Origin: Aestuariivirga litoralis
GTDB taxonomy: Bacteria > Pseudomonadota > Alphaproteobacteria > Rhizobiales > Aestuariivirgaceae
Assembly (NCBI RefSeq): GCF_015714715.1
Contig: NZ_WAHS01000001.1
Span: 1,612,001 to 1,676,000 of the forward strand
Length of the DNA stretch: 64,000 nt
Direction of reading: 5' to 3'
Shown: piece after piece, positions 42,805-52,991 of the stretch
How positions within the stretch are numbered: the first letter of the stretch is position 1
Layout of the letters: the number at the start of each line of letters is the position of its first letter
Position numbers and translations under genes: made by a program
Notes under the pieces: generated by a model
The model's input: only the letters and a program-made list of their open reading frames with translations
The model's database searches: none
Told to the model about the DNA's origin: nothing

Positions 42805-45204
42805 CTACCGCAAATAGGCCGAGGTGAGCAGGTCAGATAGCCGCGCCATTTCATCGGCGATGCCAGAGAGGAATTCTGTATCGATGGACTCCGGCTTGGC
42901 CACCGAAAGGCTGGTCCGCACCTGCAGGATCGCGCCTTGCAAAGGTGTCAGCGGGCTTTCAGGATCTGCGCCCGGCAGATGCGAGGTGTGTTCCGAAATC
43001 TGGTTGAGCTGATAGAGGATTGAACGCGGGTTCAAGGGATCAAGCGCGAGCAGATCAACGACCGTGGCGCGGTTGGTGGCCACAGCGTAACGCTGGCGGT
43101 GGGTCATTACACTGTCGGCCACTTCCACCGCGAGATCGAGGCAACCTTCGACAGCCTTTGGATCAGCAAAGTCTGCGAGTAGCGAAGCAAGGCCACTGGC
43201 GCGTTCCAGGCTGCGGCCCACGCTAAGGAAACGCATGCCTTGCGAGCGGTACATATTGTCCTGCACCAGACCTGAGAAGCCGGTGATCTTGCGCAGCAGC
43301 ACGCCCATGGCGCGGGCCATGTCATCACCCGGCTTTGCCGTCTTAGCCAATTGGCCCACGGTCTTGGAGAGATCGGCCAAGGCATTCCAGCCATCAACCG
43401 ATAGGCGGTCTCTGATGCGGCTGGCAGCGCCCGTGGCTGAGGCCAAGGTTTGCGCCACGCCTGAAGAAATGCCGGTTTCAGATTCTGCGCCCAGCCATTC
43501 CAGATGTTCGGCGATGTGTTCGAGCAAAGGCGTTTCGGTGGTGCCCGCTTCGGCGAGCCGCAGATGGAAGGCGCGCAGCATGCGCATCATGTTTTCGGCG
43601 CGCTCCACGTAACGGCCCATCCAGAACAGATTATCCGCCGCGCGGCTGGGCAGGATCGCCTGCTGCTGGCGCGCGAAGGGTGCAGTACTTGATTCCTGCA
43701 GGGTTTCGGCGCGTACCGGCTTCTTGCTAACGATCCACACATCGGCGGCGGCGCCACCATTCTGGATGTTAAGCGAAGGCGTACCACCGGCGCGGCCGAT
43801 GCGGGCAAAGCCGCCCGGCATCACCTGCCAACCATCAGCATTGCGGGCGAGATACACTCGCAGGCTCATCGGATGCGGCGACAGCTTGCCATCCTTGAAG
43901 GCCGGCGCAGTTGAAAGGGTCACCACTTCCTGTGCGACCAGATTGCCAGCACCACGATCCACAAAGCCGGACATCTGATCGTGAAGGGATGCCGCCACGG
44001 TGTCTTTCGCAGTGCGCATGTCATCAAAATCAAACAGCAGGCGAGTGGCGAAGGCATTGCCCAGTGTCATGCGATCGGCATTAGCCTTCACATAATTCCG
44101 CTCGGCCTCCTGTCCGCACCACCAAGTGGCTACATTGGGCAGGGCCAATGGCTTTCCTGCCAGCACCTGTGAGATGCGCGGCAGGAAAGCCAGGAAGGCG
44201 CGGGTTTCGAGAATGCCGGAGCCCAGCGCATTGACCAGCGTGACGGAGCCCTGCCGCACAGATTCGAGAAAGCCCGGCGTTCCAAGATGCGAGTTCTCAT
44301 CCAGCTCCAGCGGATCAACCCAGGCGGCATCCAACCTGCGCCACAACACGCTGACCGGATGCAGGCCCGCGACTGTGCGGATCATCAGGCGGCCTTCGCG
44401 CACGACGAGGTCTTCACCCTCCAGCAGCATCAAGCCGAGATAGCGCGCGATATAGGCGTGCTCATAATAGGTGTCGTTCATCGGGCCGGGGGTGAGGATG
44501 CCGACGCGGCTGTCTTCTTCAGCGCGCAGGCCCAGAAGAGTGTCTCTAAATGTGCGGAAGAATCCGGCCAGGCGATGTACGTGCGAGCCGGTGAAAATCT
44601 CTGAATAGATGCGCGAAGTGGCGATGCGGTTTTCCAGCGCGAAGCCAGAGCCTGATGGCGCCTGCGTGCGATCACCCAGCACCCACCATTGGCCTTGCGG
44701 CCCGCGGCCAATGTCAAAGGCGAGGAAATGCAGGAAGTTTCCGCCCCGCGGTTTTACGCCAACGAGGGGCCGCAACCATTCCGGATTATCCGCCACCAGA
44801 TTGGCGGGAAGATGCCCATTGGCGACCAGCGTGTTGGCGCCGTAGAGATCGCTGACCACTTGCTCCAGCAGATTGGCGCGCTCGGTGAGGCCTTGGCTGA
44901 TGCCGGCCCATTCGTCTTCGTCGATCACCACCGGCATGGCGCTGAGCGGCCATTCACGCTCAGTTGAATCATAGGTTCCGTAGCGGCGGTAGAACACGCC
45001 GGCATCGCGCAGGTAACGCGTGCCGCGCGAGATTCTGTGCGCGAGGTCTGCCGGTGTCATGCTTTCGAGTGCTGCAATGAGCGGTGCCCAGGCCGGTCTG
45101 ATCTGACCCTCGGGACCGATCAATTCATCGGGCGTGCCGTCGAGTGCGCGATAATGCTCCAGCAATTTTGAATGTCCGGATGCTGGCTGTCGCTGGGTTT
45201 GCAT
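42805..45204 (-). CDS. Circularly permuted ATP-grasp and alpha-E domain fusion protein
   Basis: A 799-residue two-part protein. Residues to about 490 form a circularly permuted type-2 ATP-grasp (VVIDEDEWAGISQGLTERANLLEQVV, PRGGNFLHFLAFDIGRGPQGQWWVLGDRTQAPSG, VNALGSGILETRAFLAFLP). From about 520 it is an alpha-E helical domain (LPSRAADNLFWMGRYVERAENMMRMLRAFHLRL, later GRSLERASGLASLLADFAD). In many genomes these are two separate genes. The ATP-grasp should form amide bonds using ATP. I start at ATG 45204, four bases after the DUF2126 stop; a TTG at 45234 would extend it by ten residues. No product is known for this system. Confidence 0.88.
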   Translation of the reverse strand: MQTQRQPASGHSKLLEHYRALDGTPDELIGPEGQIRPAWAPLIAALESMTPADLAHRISRGTRYLRDAGVFYRRYGTYDSTEREWPLSAMPVVIDEDEWAGISQGLTERANLLEQVVSDLYGANTLVANGHLPANLVADNPEWLRPLVGVKPRGGNFLHFLAFDIGRGPQGQWWVLGDRTQAPSGSGFALENRIATSRIYSEIFTGSHVHRLAGFFRTFRDTLLGLRAEEDSRVGILTPGPMNDTYYEHAYIARYLGLMLLEGEDLVVREGRLMIRTVAGLHPVSVLWRRLDAAWVDPLELDENSHLGTPGFLESVRQGSVTLVNALGSGILETRAFLAFLPRISQVLAGKPLALPNVATWWCGQEAERNYVKANADRMTLGNAFATRLLFDFDDMRTAKDTVAASLHDQMSGFVDRGAGNLVAQEVVTLSTAPAFKDGKLSPHPMSLRVYLARNADGWQVMPGGFARIGRAGGTPSLNIQNGGAAADVWIVSKKPVRAETLQESSTAPFARQQQAILPSRAADNLFWMGRYVERAENMMRMLRAFHLRLAEAGTTETPLLEHIAEHLEWLGAESETGISSGVAQTLASATGAASRIRDRLSVDGWNALADLSKTVGQLAKTAKPGDDMARAMGVLLRKITGFSGLVQDNMYRSQGMRFLSVGRSLERASGLASLLADFADPKAVEGCLDLAVEVADSVMTHRQRYAVATNRATVVDLLALDPLNPRSILYQLNQISEHTSHLPGADPESPLTPLQGAILQVRTSLSVAKPESIDTEFLSGIADEMARLSDLLTSAYLR

Positions 45205-45208
45205 TCTG

Positions 45209-48200
45209 TCAGGCGGGGGCGCGGCGGAGATCAAGGGTCAAGGGAAAGTCAGGATGGACCGATTCTGCTGCGGGCACAAAGGCACCCGGCGTGTGGCCAT
45301 GAGCTTCGAAGCGCGCGAGACGGCGGGCCTCGGCCTCGTTGCTGTTGACCGGGAACGTATCATGGCTGCGGCCGCCGGGATGCCCGGTGTGATAGACGCA
45401 GCCGCCGATCGCGCGGCCTGACCAGGTGTCATAGATATCAAAGGTCAAAGGCGCGTTGACGGGCAAGGTGGGATGCAGCGCCAATGTGGGCTGCCACGCC
45501 TTGTAACGCACGGCGGCCACGGCAACGCTGGAATTTCCGGCGCGCTGCAAAGGCACTACGCGCTTGTTGCAAGTAACTTTGTAGCGGCTGGCATCAGCGG
45601 TGGTGAGTTTCACCTGCAGGCGTTCCACCGAGCTGTCAGTATAGCGCACGGTGCCGCCGATGGCGCCGGTTTCACCCAGAACATGCCACGGTTCTAGCGC
45701 TTGGCGCAGTTCCAGTTTCACGCCTTCCACTTCAATATCGCCGCAGAAGGGGAAACGGAATTCGGCCTGCGCTTCGTACCATTCTTCGCGCATCTTGAAA
45801 CCGTGCTGGCAGAGATCAGCGAGTATGTCCTTGAAATCATCCCAGACGAAATGTGGCAGCATGAACCTGTCATGCAATGTGGTGCCCCAGCGCACCGGGG
45901 TGCCTTCGAGGGGCGATGCCCAAAGGCGTGCGATGATGGCGCGGATGAGCAATTGCTGCGCCAGGCTCATGCGCGGATCGGGCGGCATTTCAAAGCCACG
46001 GAATTCCACCAGACCCAGACGGCCCGTGGGACCATCGGGCGAATAGAGTTTGTCGATGCAGATTTCGGCGCGGTGGGTGTTGCCGGTGACATCGACCAGA
46101 ATGTTGCGCAGCAGACGGTCGATCAGCCAAGGCTGCGGGCGTGGCGCGTCTTTGCTTGGCACGTTGCCGAGCGCGATTTCGAGTTCGTAGAGGCTGTCAT
46201 GCCGTGCTTCATCGATGCGCGGGGCCTGGCTGGTGGGGCCAATGAACATGCCGGAGAACAAATAGGAGAGGCTGGGATGGCGCTGCCAATAGAGCACGAG
46301 GCTCTTCACCAGATCGGGCCGGCGCAAGAAGGGGCTGTCGAGAGGGGTTGCGCCACCGACGACCACGTGGTTGCCGCCGCCGGTGCCGGCATGGCGGCCA
46401 TCAATCATGAATTTGTCAGCGCCGAGGCGGCATTGGCGCGCTTCATCGTAAACCGTTTGGGTGATGGAAACGCATTCATCCCAATTGGTGGCGGGATGGA
46501 TGTTCACTTCGATCACGCCGGGATCGGGCGCCACGCGCACCACATTCATGCGCGGATCGGGCGGCGGGGCATAGCCTTCGATATGCACCGGAACGCCGAG
46601 CGCCTTGGCGGCGGCTTCCGCGGCGGCGACGAGCTCGAGATAATCTTCCAGCTTTTCCGTGGGCGGCATAAAGACATTCAGGCGGCCATCGCGCGGCTCC
46701 ACCGACAGCGCGGTGCGCACCACGCCATCGACATCGCCGAGCTTTTGTTCGATACGCTCCTGCGTGGGTTCGGCGGCGTTGAATGAAGCGACGGCTTGTT
46801 CGCGGGGTTTTTCTTCTGCAGTGAAAGTGGGCAGCGGCCCGCGCGGAACGCTGGGGTCGGCAATATGCATGAAGGGATAATCAGATTCCTTCACATGCGG
46901 CAGGCTGCCCAGCGGCAGGCGGTAACCCACCGGGCTGTCACCGGCGGCGAGGAACAAGTGACCACGGCGGGTCTTCCAAGATTCGGAGCGCCAGGACTGA
47001 CCGCTGGCTTTCGATTGCCAGCGCTGGATGGGCAGCACGAAACCTGATGGCGTGGTGAGGCCACGGGTGAAGACGCGGGCGATGCGGTTGCGCTCTTCCG
47101 GGTCCTTCAGTTCGGAATTTTCTGGTGTGACGTTATCGGGAAGATTGCCTTCCTTCATGATCCATTCGGCGGGGTCTTCGTAGGCGGGGGCAACGAATTT
47201 TGTTTCCACGCCGAGTTCGGACGCGATGGTCTTGAGCAGCTGCTCGGCCAGTTCGGGCGTGGGCTTGTTCGCCGAATCTTCCTTGGCGATCAGAGTGGGG
47301 TCAGACCAGATCGGCTGCTTGTCGCGGCGCCAATAGAGCGAGAAGGTCCAGCGCGGGAGAGTCTCGCCGGGATACCATTTGCCTTGGCCGTAATGCAGAA
47401 AGCCGCCGGGGGCGAAACGGTCGCGCAGGCGGCGGATCAGCTTGTCGGCCAGCACGCGTTTGGTGGGGCCTACGGCATCGGCATTCCATTCGCCAGATTC
47501 GAAATCATCGATGGACACGAAAGTCGGCTCGCCGCCCATGGTGAGGCGCACATCGCCTTTTTCCAGCGCGGCATCCACCGCCTTGCCCTGCTCCAGCAAT
47601 GCGGCCCAGGCTTCATCAGAAAACGGTTTGGTGATGCGCGGATGTTCGGCCACGCGGGTGACGCGCATGTCAAAACCGAATTCCACATTGGCGAAACTGG
47701 CGGCGCCGGAAATGGGCGCGGCGTTGCGGTAATGCGGCGTGGCGGCCAGCGGGATGTGGCTTTCACCGGTGAGCAGGCCGGAGGTGGGATCAAGCCCGAT
47801 CCAGCCTGCACCGGGGATATACACCTCCACCCAGGCATGAAGATCGGTGAAATCATGATCAGTTCCGGCGGGACCATCGAGCGCTACGAGATCGGGCTTC
47901 AGCTGGATGAGATAGCCGGAGACGAAGCGAGCGGCGAAGCCGAGATGGCGCAGCGTTTGCACCAGCAGCCAACTTGAATCACGGCAAGAGCCGGTGCCGC
48001 GTTCGAAGGTTTCTTCCGGCGTTTGCACACCGGGTTCCATGCGCACGATGTAACCCACATCGCGCGCCACGCGGGCGTTGAGATCGACCAGGAAATCCAC
48101 GGTGTTTTTCGGGGTGCGATCAATGCTGGCGAGAAATTTGTTCAGAAGCGCGCCAGGCGGTTCCACCTCGCGGTAGATGACCAGATCGGGGCCGATATCC

Positions 48201-48523
48201 ATGTCATATTGGAAAGGCCAATCCTTGGCACTGTCTTCGACGAAGAAATCGAAAGGATTATAGACCGTCATATCAGCGACGAGATCGACTTCGATTTTGA
48301 ACTCAGTGACCGGATTGGGGAAAACGAAACGCGCCAGCCAATTGCCGTAAGGGTCTTGCTGGTAATTCACGAAATGATCGGCGGGCGAGACTTTCAGCGA
48401 GTGCGAAATCACCCGCGTTCTGCTGTGCGGCGCTGGCCGCAGGCGGATGACTTGCGGACCCAGCGAAACCGGCCTGTCATATTTGTAGTGGGTCAGATGG
48501 TACAGTGCTGCCTTGATGGCCAT
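45209..48523 (-). CDS. DUF2126 protein with N-terminal transglutaminase domain
   Basis: An 1104-residue protein, normal for the family. Residues 1-300 are transglutaminase-like with triad C180 ([12 protein letters not shown]), H229 (DLHAWVEV) and D245 (GLDPTSG). The rest is the DUF2126 region: [44 protein letters not shown], later [31 protein letters not shown], which resembles a glutamine-synthetase-type amidoligase fold (as proposed in comparative genomics). It is the first gene of the three-gene set, read toward the fused ATP-grasp/alpha-E gene. It would both ligate and cleave amide bonds; target unknown. Confidence 0.9.
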   Translation of the reverse strand: MAIKAALYHLTHYKYDRPVSLGPQVIRLRPAPHSRTRVISHSLKVSPADHFVNYQQDPYGNWLARFVFPNPVTEFKIEVDLVADMTVYNPFDFFVEDSAKDWPFQYDMDIGPDLVIYREVEPPGALLNKFLASIDRTPKNTVDFLVDLNARVARDVGYIVRMEPGVQTPEETFERGTGSCRDSSWLLVQTLRHLGFAARFVSGYLIQLKPDLVALDGPAGTDHDFTDLHAWVEVYIPGAGWIGLDPTSGLLTGESHIPLAATPHYRNAAPISGAASFANVEFGFDMRVTRVAEHPRITKPFSDEAWAALLEQGKAVDAALEKGDVRLTMGGEPTFVSIDDFESGEWNADAVGPTKRVLADKLIRRLRDRFAPGGFLHYGQGKWYPGETLPRWTFSLYWRRDKQPIWSDPTLIAKEDSANKPTPELAEQLLKTIASELGVETKFVAPAYEDPAEWIMKEGNLPDNVTPENSELKDPEERNRIARVFTRGLTTPSGFVLPIQRWQSKASGQSWRSESWKTRRGHLFLAAGDSPVGYRLPLGSLPHVKESDYPFMHIADPSVPRGPLPTFTAEEKPREQAVASFNAAEPTQERIEQKLGDVDGVVRTALSVEPRDGRLNVFMPPTEKLEDYLELVAAAEAAAKALGVPVHIEGYAPPPDPRMNVVRVAPDPGVIEVNIHPATNWDECVSITQTVYDEARQCRLGADKFMIDGRHAGTGGGNHVVVGGATPLDSPFLRRPDLVKSLVLYWQRHPSLSYLFSGMFIGPTSQAPRIDEARHDSLYELEIALGNVPSKDAPRPQPWLIDRLLRNILVDVTGNTHRAEICIDKLYSPDGPTGRLGLVEFRGFEMPPDPRMSLAQQLLIRAIIARLWASPLEGTPVRWGTTLHDRFMLPHFVWDDFKDILADLCQHGFKMREEWYEAQAEFRFPFCGDIEVEGVKLELRQALEPWHVLGETGAIGGTVRYTDSSVERLQVKLTTADASRYKVTCNKRVVPLQRAGNSSVAVAAVRYKAWQPTLALHPTLPVNAPLTFDIYDTWSGRAIGGCVYHTGHPGGRSHDTFPVNSNEAEARRLARFEAHGHTPGAFVPAAESVHPDFPLTLDLRRAPA

Positions 48524-48582
48524 GTGAATTCAAGTTCCTATGGCCTTAGGCTTTCACATTTCGTTGCGATGCACAAATTGAA

Positions 48583-49629
48583 TTATTGCGGCAATTTGAA
48601 CAGGCGCGCGGCGTTGTCATAGTAGATGGGCTTCAAAACCTCATCGCCCAGCGCCAGGCCATAGATCTGCCAGCGGCCCTGAGTGGGCGGGCCGAGGGGA
48701 TTGTAATCGAAATACTCATCCTCAGTTTCGAGAAAGCGATAGTAAGTCTGGTACATGGGAATGCTGGGGCCGCTGTCGGTGCCGAAGAGAACCCGGTGTT
48801 TGTGTTTGGTGAGCAGCTTCTTCGCGGTGAAGGGCTGGCGGCCCAGCTCCGATATGCGCGCGCTGAAATCAATCAGCAGGTTTGGGCATTCGTCCATCAG
48901 CGTATCGACCCAGCCGAGATTTTCGGCGTAGCACGCGGCGTGCGCGCCGATGAAAGTGGTTTGCTTGTGGCGGCGTACCAGATTGGCGAAAGCGTCCATG
49001 ATGCTCATGAAGCTGGGGAATGGCGGCGATGGAAATTGCCAATCGGGATGGGCGTGAAGTTCATCCCAGCGTTCGTTAGTGGCATCCAGCGGATCGAAGA
49101 AGGCAACGGGATCGGCCACATGGATGAGTACCGGCACGCCGAGTTCGCCTGCGGTTTCCCACAGCGGTGCCAGTGATGGATCATCCACCTTCGCCAGCGC
49201 ACCTGTGTGATCCTTCACATGCAGGCCGAAATTCTTCCAGATTTTCAGGCCTTGCGCGCCGCGTGCGACTTGCGCGCGGAATCCTTTGGCCGCTTTCTCT
49301 CCGAATTGCGCGCCATCGTCAGCCCAGTGCTTCCAACCCGGTGAGCCGAAGCAGATGAAGCGATCGGGATGCGGCTCCTTGAATTTCTTCAAGCGGGCAT
49401 CAAGAATGTCTTCGCCCCAACCACCATCAAGATCGACGTAACAACGCACGCCGGCGCGGTCGAGCGTATCGATCAATTGTGAAACGGGTTTGGTATCCCA
49501 ACCACCGCCGAAATCGGGGCCGAGATGATTATGCGCGTCGATGACTGGAAAGCGCGGACGCTCAATCCTTGTTTCGCGGCGCACCAGTTGCGGCCTGGGT
49601 GAGAAGTCGTCGAGCGCAAGTTTTGTCAT
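48583..49629 (-). CDS. Amidohydrolase family (amidohydrolase-2) metal-dependent hydrolase
   Basis: A 348-residue TIM-barrel hydrolase or decarboxylase. The metal motif is H33-x-H35 in VIDAHNHLG. Later motifs include GVPVLIHVADP, TFIGAHAACYAENLGW and the closing VLFGTDSGPS, whose Asp is the catalytic base in the family. The long stretch DELHAHPDWQFPSPPFP is a family insertion. I chose ATG 49629; a GTG four codons earlier is possible. It is divergent from the FadR-type regulator gene with 86 bases between and might be regulated by it. Confidence 0.85.
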   Translation of the reverse strand: MTKLALDDFSPRPQLVRRETRIERPRFPVIDAHNHLGPDFGGGWDTKPVSQLIDTLDRAGVRCYVDLDGGWGEDILDARLKKFKEPHPDRFICFGSPGWKHWADDGAQFGEKAAKGFRAQVARGAQGLKIWKNFGLHVKDHTGALAKVDDPSLAPLWETAGELGVPVLIHVADPVAFFDPLDATNERWDELHAHPDWQFPSPPFPSFMSIMDAFANLVRRHKQTTFIGAHAACYAENLGWVDTLMDECPNLLIDFSARISELGRQPFTAKKLLTKHKHRVLFGTDSGPSIPMYQTYYRFLETEDEYFDYNPLGPPTQGRWQIYGLALGDEVLKPIYYDNAARLFKLPQ

Positions 49630-49657
49630 TTTATGTCTCACGCATGAAACTGGCGCA

Positions 49658-49705
49658 TTGACTTGGCCGCCAACTCATTCCTAGATTGGTCTGACAACCA
49701 GACCA
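49658..49705 (+). promoter_or_regulatory. Promoter with FadR-type operator before the GntR regulator gene
   Basis: TTGACT (49658-49663) and TAGATT (49682-49687) are 18 bases apart. The palindrome TGGTCTG-ACAAC-CAGACCA (49687-49705) overlaps the -10 end and the expected start site; its left part also matches the TnGTnnnACnA pattern of FadR-subfamily regulators. Autoregulation by the gene it precedes is likely. Confidence 0.62.
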
Positions 49706-49715
49706 TCGGACCAGT

Positions 49716-50462
49716 ATGACACTCGCAGTTCCCTCGCAAGTCAACTCATTGGAGCTTCGCCGCCTGGCGCGGCCAAAGGCGCTGGAAGTTGCGGTGCTGG
49801 AATCATTGGTCGAATTCATTGACCGCGCGGCAATCAATCCCGGTGGGCGTTTGCCGAGCGAGCGCGTGTTGTGCGAGGCACTGGGCGTGGGCCGTTCCAC
49901 CTTGCGTGAGGCGCTGAAGCGCTGGGAAACTTTAGGCATCATTGAACGCCGGCAAGGCAGCGGTGTTTATCTGCGGGTGAAAGTGGGCACCAATCTGGTG
50001 CATGTGCCGCTGGTGCTGGCCAAGCCATCCAATGTGCGCAGCCTGTTGCAAATCCTGCAAGTGCGGCGCGCGCTGGAAGGCGAAGCTGCGGCTTTGTGCG
50101 CCAGTTCCGCCAGCGATGCGACGGTTGCCAAAATCGGCGACGCGCTGGAGACGATGGAAACCGCACATGCGGCGGGCGATGGTTCCGAGGCTGACTGGCA
50201 ATTCCATCAGACGCTTTATCATGCCACTGGCAATCCATTCTTTCCGCAGATCATCAGCTCGATGCGCGATTTGCTGCATCAGCTGTGGGAGAACACGTTG
50301 AAGCTGCCGGATTTTGCGGCGGCTTCGTTTCCGTTTCACCGCACGATGTATGAAGCCATTCGCGCGCGCGACCCAGATACGGCGCGCGCTGAAGCGTGGA
50401 AGCTGATTGATTCCGTGGAGCGGGAAATCCGCGAGGCGTTTCCTGAGGAATCGCAATCATGA
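49716..50462 (+). CDS. GntR family regulator, FadR subfamily
   Basis: A 248-residue regulator. The winged helix lies at about residues 25-85 (SLVEFIDRAAINPGGRLPSERVLCEALGVGRSTLREALKRWETLGIIERRQGSGVYLR), followed by the all-helical FCD effector domain (LLQILQVRRALEGEAAALCASSAS; later FHQTLYHATGNPFF, whose Asp/His set binds metal and acid ligand). It starts at an ATG just after the operator at 49687 with little ribosome-site sequence. It overlaps the PLP enzyme gene by ATGA and so is part of the transporter operon it probably controls. Confidence 0.9.
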   Translation: MTLAVPSQVNSLELRRLARPKALEVAVLESLVEFIDRAAINPGGRLPSERVLCEALGVGRSTLREALKRWETLGIIERRQGSGVYLRVKVGTNLVHVPLVLAKPSNVRSLLQILQVRRALEGEAAALCASSASDATVAKIGDALETMETAHAAGDGSEADWQFHQTLYHATGNPFFPQIISSMRDLLHQLWENTLKLPDFAAASFPFHRTMYEAIRARDPDTARAEAWKLIDSVEREIREAFPEESQS

Positions 50463-51649
50463 TGCCCGATCCCGCGCGCGCCGCCGCCGCACTGGCCGAA
50501 GCCTCGCGCATTGTTTGCGAAGATGCACCGCATGAGCACCAGCCGGTGGTTGGGCCCATTTATCAGACCTCGCTGTTCACCTTCAAAGACTTTGCCGAGA
50601 TGCAGCAGGCGTTCGCGGGGCAGCGCAAGGATGGTTATGTCTACACGCGTGTGGGCAATCCGACTGTACACGACTTCGAACGCCGCATCGCTGCGCTGGA
50701 AGGTGCAGAAGCCGCGCGTGGCTTCGCCAGCGGCATGGGGGCGATTACCGCCACCGTGATGTCTGTCGTGCAGGCGGGAGACCGCATTGTCGCGGTGCGC
50801 CATCTTTATGGTGATGCTTATCGCTTTTTTGAAAAGCTGCTGCCGCGCATGGGTGTGAAGGTTGACTATGTTGACGGCACCGATGCTGATGCTGTTGAGG
50901 CAGCCTTGCCCGGCGCGAAATTGCTCTATCTCGAAAGCCCGACTTCGATGGTGTTCGAGTTGCAGGATTTGGAGCGGCTGGCTGCGGCTGCCAAGAAATA
51001 TGGCGTGGTGACAACGATCGATAACAGCTGGGCCACGCCGATTTTCCAGAAGCCGCATATGCTGGGCATTGATCTGGTGCTGCATTCTGCGTCCAAATAT
51101 ATTGGCGGGCACAGTGATGTGGTGGCGGGCGTGGTAGCAGGTTCCGCCGCGCATATCGCCAAGATCAATGAGCTGACGCATCCCTTCTTCGGGGCCAAGC
51201 TGGCACCGGTGGATGCGTTTCTGCTCACGCGCGGATTGCGCACGCTTCCGCTCCGCCTGAAGCAGCATATGGACAGCACGCTGACCATTGCGGCGCGGCT
51301 GAAGGCGCATGCACACGTGGTGAAGGTGCATCATCCGTTTTATTCCAATCACCCCGGCCGTGCCACCCTGATGGGTTATACCGGACTGTTCACTTTTGAG
51401 GTGGACGAGACAATTGATGTTGCGCGCTTCTCTGATGCACTTAAATATTTCCGCCTCGGCGTGAGCTGGGGTGGCCATGAGAGCCTGATCGTTCCTGTCG
51501 CCGCTTCGTTGGCGCAGACGCCCGGCGTGAACTCATTCGAGCGCTTTGCGGTGAGCCCGCGCGCCATTCGCCTTCATGTCGGCCTTGAGGATGTGGAAAC
51601 CCTCTGGACCGATTTGGAAACTGCACTTGCGTCCAGTCTGAAAACATAA
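50459..51649 (+). CDS. Cys/Met metabolism PLP-dependent enzyme (trans-sulfuration family)
   Basis: A 396-residue fold-type-I PLP enzyme. The PLP lysine is K213 in LHSASKYIGGHSDV, D188 in TIDNSWATP holds the pyridine ring, and YTRVGNPTV plus LEGAEAARGFASGMGAI are family signatures of cystathionine gamma-synthase, gamma- and beta-lyases and methionine gamma-lyase. It acts on amino acid thiols or related compounds in the cytoplasm. Its operon is not a methionine locus but a carbohydrate-type importer, so it may degrade an imported amino-acid derivative. No SAM-responsive leader is visible. Confidence 0.9.
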   Translation: MMPDPARAAAALAEASRIVCEDAPHEHQPVVGPIYQTSLFTFKDFAEMQQAFAGQRKDGYVYTRVGNPTVHDFERRIAALEGAEAARGFASGMGAITATVMSVVQAGDRIVAVRHLYGDAYRFFEKLLPRMGVKVDYVDGTDADAVEAALPGAKLLYLESPTSMVFELQDLERLAAAAKKYGVVTTIDNSWATPIFQKPHMLGIDLVLHSASKYIGGHSDVVAGVVAGSAAHIAKINELTHPFFGAKLAPVDAFLLTRGLRTLPLRLKQHMDSTLTIAARLKAHAHVVKVHHPFYSNHPGRATLMGYTGLFTFEVDETIDVARFSDALKYFRLGVSWGGHESLIVPVAASLAQTPGVNSFERFAVSPRAIRLHVGLEDVETLWTDLETALASSLKT

Positions 51650-51664
51650 ATGGGAGGAAGTAAA

Positions 51665-52945
51665 ATGAGAAAATTCGCATTGTCCATGGCCTTCGGCGTT
51701 GCCGCTTTGGCCCTCAGCACCGCCAGCGTTCTCGCTGACACCACGGTGCAACTGGTGGAAGTGATCACCAGCCCGCAGCGCACCGAATTCCTCAAAGGCC
51801 AATTGGCCGAATTTGAAAAAGCCAATCCCGGCATTCACGTCGACGTCGTCTCGCTGCCGTGGGGTGAAGCCTTCGAAAAATTCCTCAGCATGGTGCAGGC
51901 CGGGCAGATCCCCGACATGGTGGAAATGCCTGAACGCTGGATGGGCCTTTATGCCAATAACGGCCAGCTCGAAGCGCTGGGCCCCTATATGGACAAGTGG
52001 GATGAGTTCAAGACGCTGGGCGACCGCGCCAAGCAGCTGGGCTCCACCGTCAAGGACACCCAGTTCATGATCCCCTACGGCTACTACATCAATGCCATGT
52101 TCTGGAACAAGAAGATGTTCAAGGAAGCCGGCATCGATGGTGCGCCGAAGACGATGGATGAGTTTGCGGCCGATGCCAAGCAGATCGCTGAAAAGCTGCC
52201 CGGCAAATATGGCTATTGCCTGCGCGGCGGGCCGGGTGCTTTCGGTTCGATCCAGCAGTTCATGGACAACATGGCCGGCAAGTCTGGCTATTTCAACGCC
52301 GACGGCACCTCGATCTTCAATGAAGAAGGCGCTGTGAAGGGCCTGCAGATGCTGGCTGATATCTATCAGAAGGGCTGGGCCCCGAAGGACTCCGTCAGCT
52401 GGGGTTTCAATGAGCTGGTGACCGGCTTCTATACCGGGACCTGCGCCATGTTGAACCAGGACCCGGACGCCTTGATCGGTATTGCCGAAAAAATGAATGC
52501 CGATGATTTCGCAGTTGCCCCATGGCCGGTCGGTCCGTCGGGCAAGGCGTATCCTGCACTGGGTTATGCTGGCTGGGCGATGATGTCGGCCAGCAAGCAC
52601 AAGGATGAGACGTGGAAAGTGATGTCCTTCCTGCTGGACAACAAGCAGAACCTCGGCTGGGCCAAGACAGTGGGCACGCTGCCCATCCACAATGGCGCAG
52701 AATCCGACGATTACTTCAAGACCGAACAATTTGCCGGCTGGTTCACCGAGCTCAAAGACGCGAGCAAGTATGAGCTGACGACGCCGCCGACCTATCTGGA
52801 AAATCTGGGCGTGTTCTATGATTCACAAGTGCCGAAGAATTTCCAGGCCGTGCTGCTGGGCCAGAAAACCGCCAAGGAAGTCGCCGATACCTGGGCCAAG
52901 TTCCTGACGGACGAGCAGCAGAAATATATGGCGGCTCACAAGTAA
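51665..52945 (+). CDS. Carbohydrate-type ABC transporter binding protein (family 1)
   Basis: A 426-residue receptor of the UgpB/MalE type. The signal peptide is about 23 residues, ending in SVLAD. EVITSPQRTEFLKGQLAEFEKANPGIHVDVVSLPWGEAFEKFL is the usual start of the family, with GEAFEKFLSMVQAGQIPDMVEMPERW close behind. GGGAGGAAGT lies just before ATG 51665, so the short upstream ATG in the same frame is unlikely to be used. It follows the PLP gene with 15 bases between. Two permeases and a UgpC-type ATPase follow. Confidence 0.9.
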   Translation: MRKFALSMAFGVAALALSTASVLADTTVQLVEVITSPQRTEFLKGQLAEFEKANPGIHVDVVSLPWGEAFEKFLSMVQAGQIPDMVEMPERWMGLYANNGQLEALGPYMDKWDEFKTLGDRAKQLGSTVKDTQFMIPYGYYINAMFWNKKMFKEAGIDGAPKTMDEFAADAKQIAEKLPGKYGYCLRGGPGAFGSIQQFMDNMAGKSGYFNADGTSIFNEEGAVKGLQMLADIYQKGWAPKDSVSWGFNELVTGFYTGTCAMLNQDPDALIGIAEKMNADDFAVAPWPVGPSGKAYPALGYAGWAMMSASKHKDETWKVMSFLLDNKQNLGWAKTVGTLPIHNGAESDDYFKTEQFAGWFTELKDASKYELTTPPTYLENLGVFYDSQVPKNFQAVLLGQKTAKEVADTWAKFLTDEQQKYMAAHK

Positions 52946-52955
52946 TATCGGGACC

Positions 52956-52987
52956 GGGCGCGGCAGAGATGCCGCGCCCTTTCTTTA
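52956..52987 (+). terminator. Hairpin with T tract after the binding-protein gene
   Basis: Nine-base perfect GC arms GGGCGCGGC (52956-52964) and GCCGCGCCC (52971-52979) with loop AGAGAT, followed by TTTCTTTA. It begins 11 bases after the stop and ends before the permease start at 52992; a strong attenuator candidate. Confidence 0.75.
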
Positions 52988-52991
52988 TGGC

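Noticed and set aside
45701-46786. A 361-codon plus-strand frame inside the DUF2126 gene
   Set aside because: The opposite strand encodes a complete 1104-residue family protein with intact motifs; this frame is a shadow.
50459-50470. SAM-II-type riboswitch before the PLP sulfur enzyme
   Set aside because: The gene overlaps the regulator gene by four bases, leaving no leader for a riboswitch.
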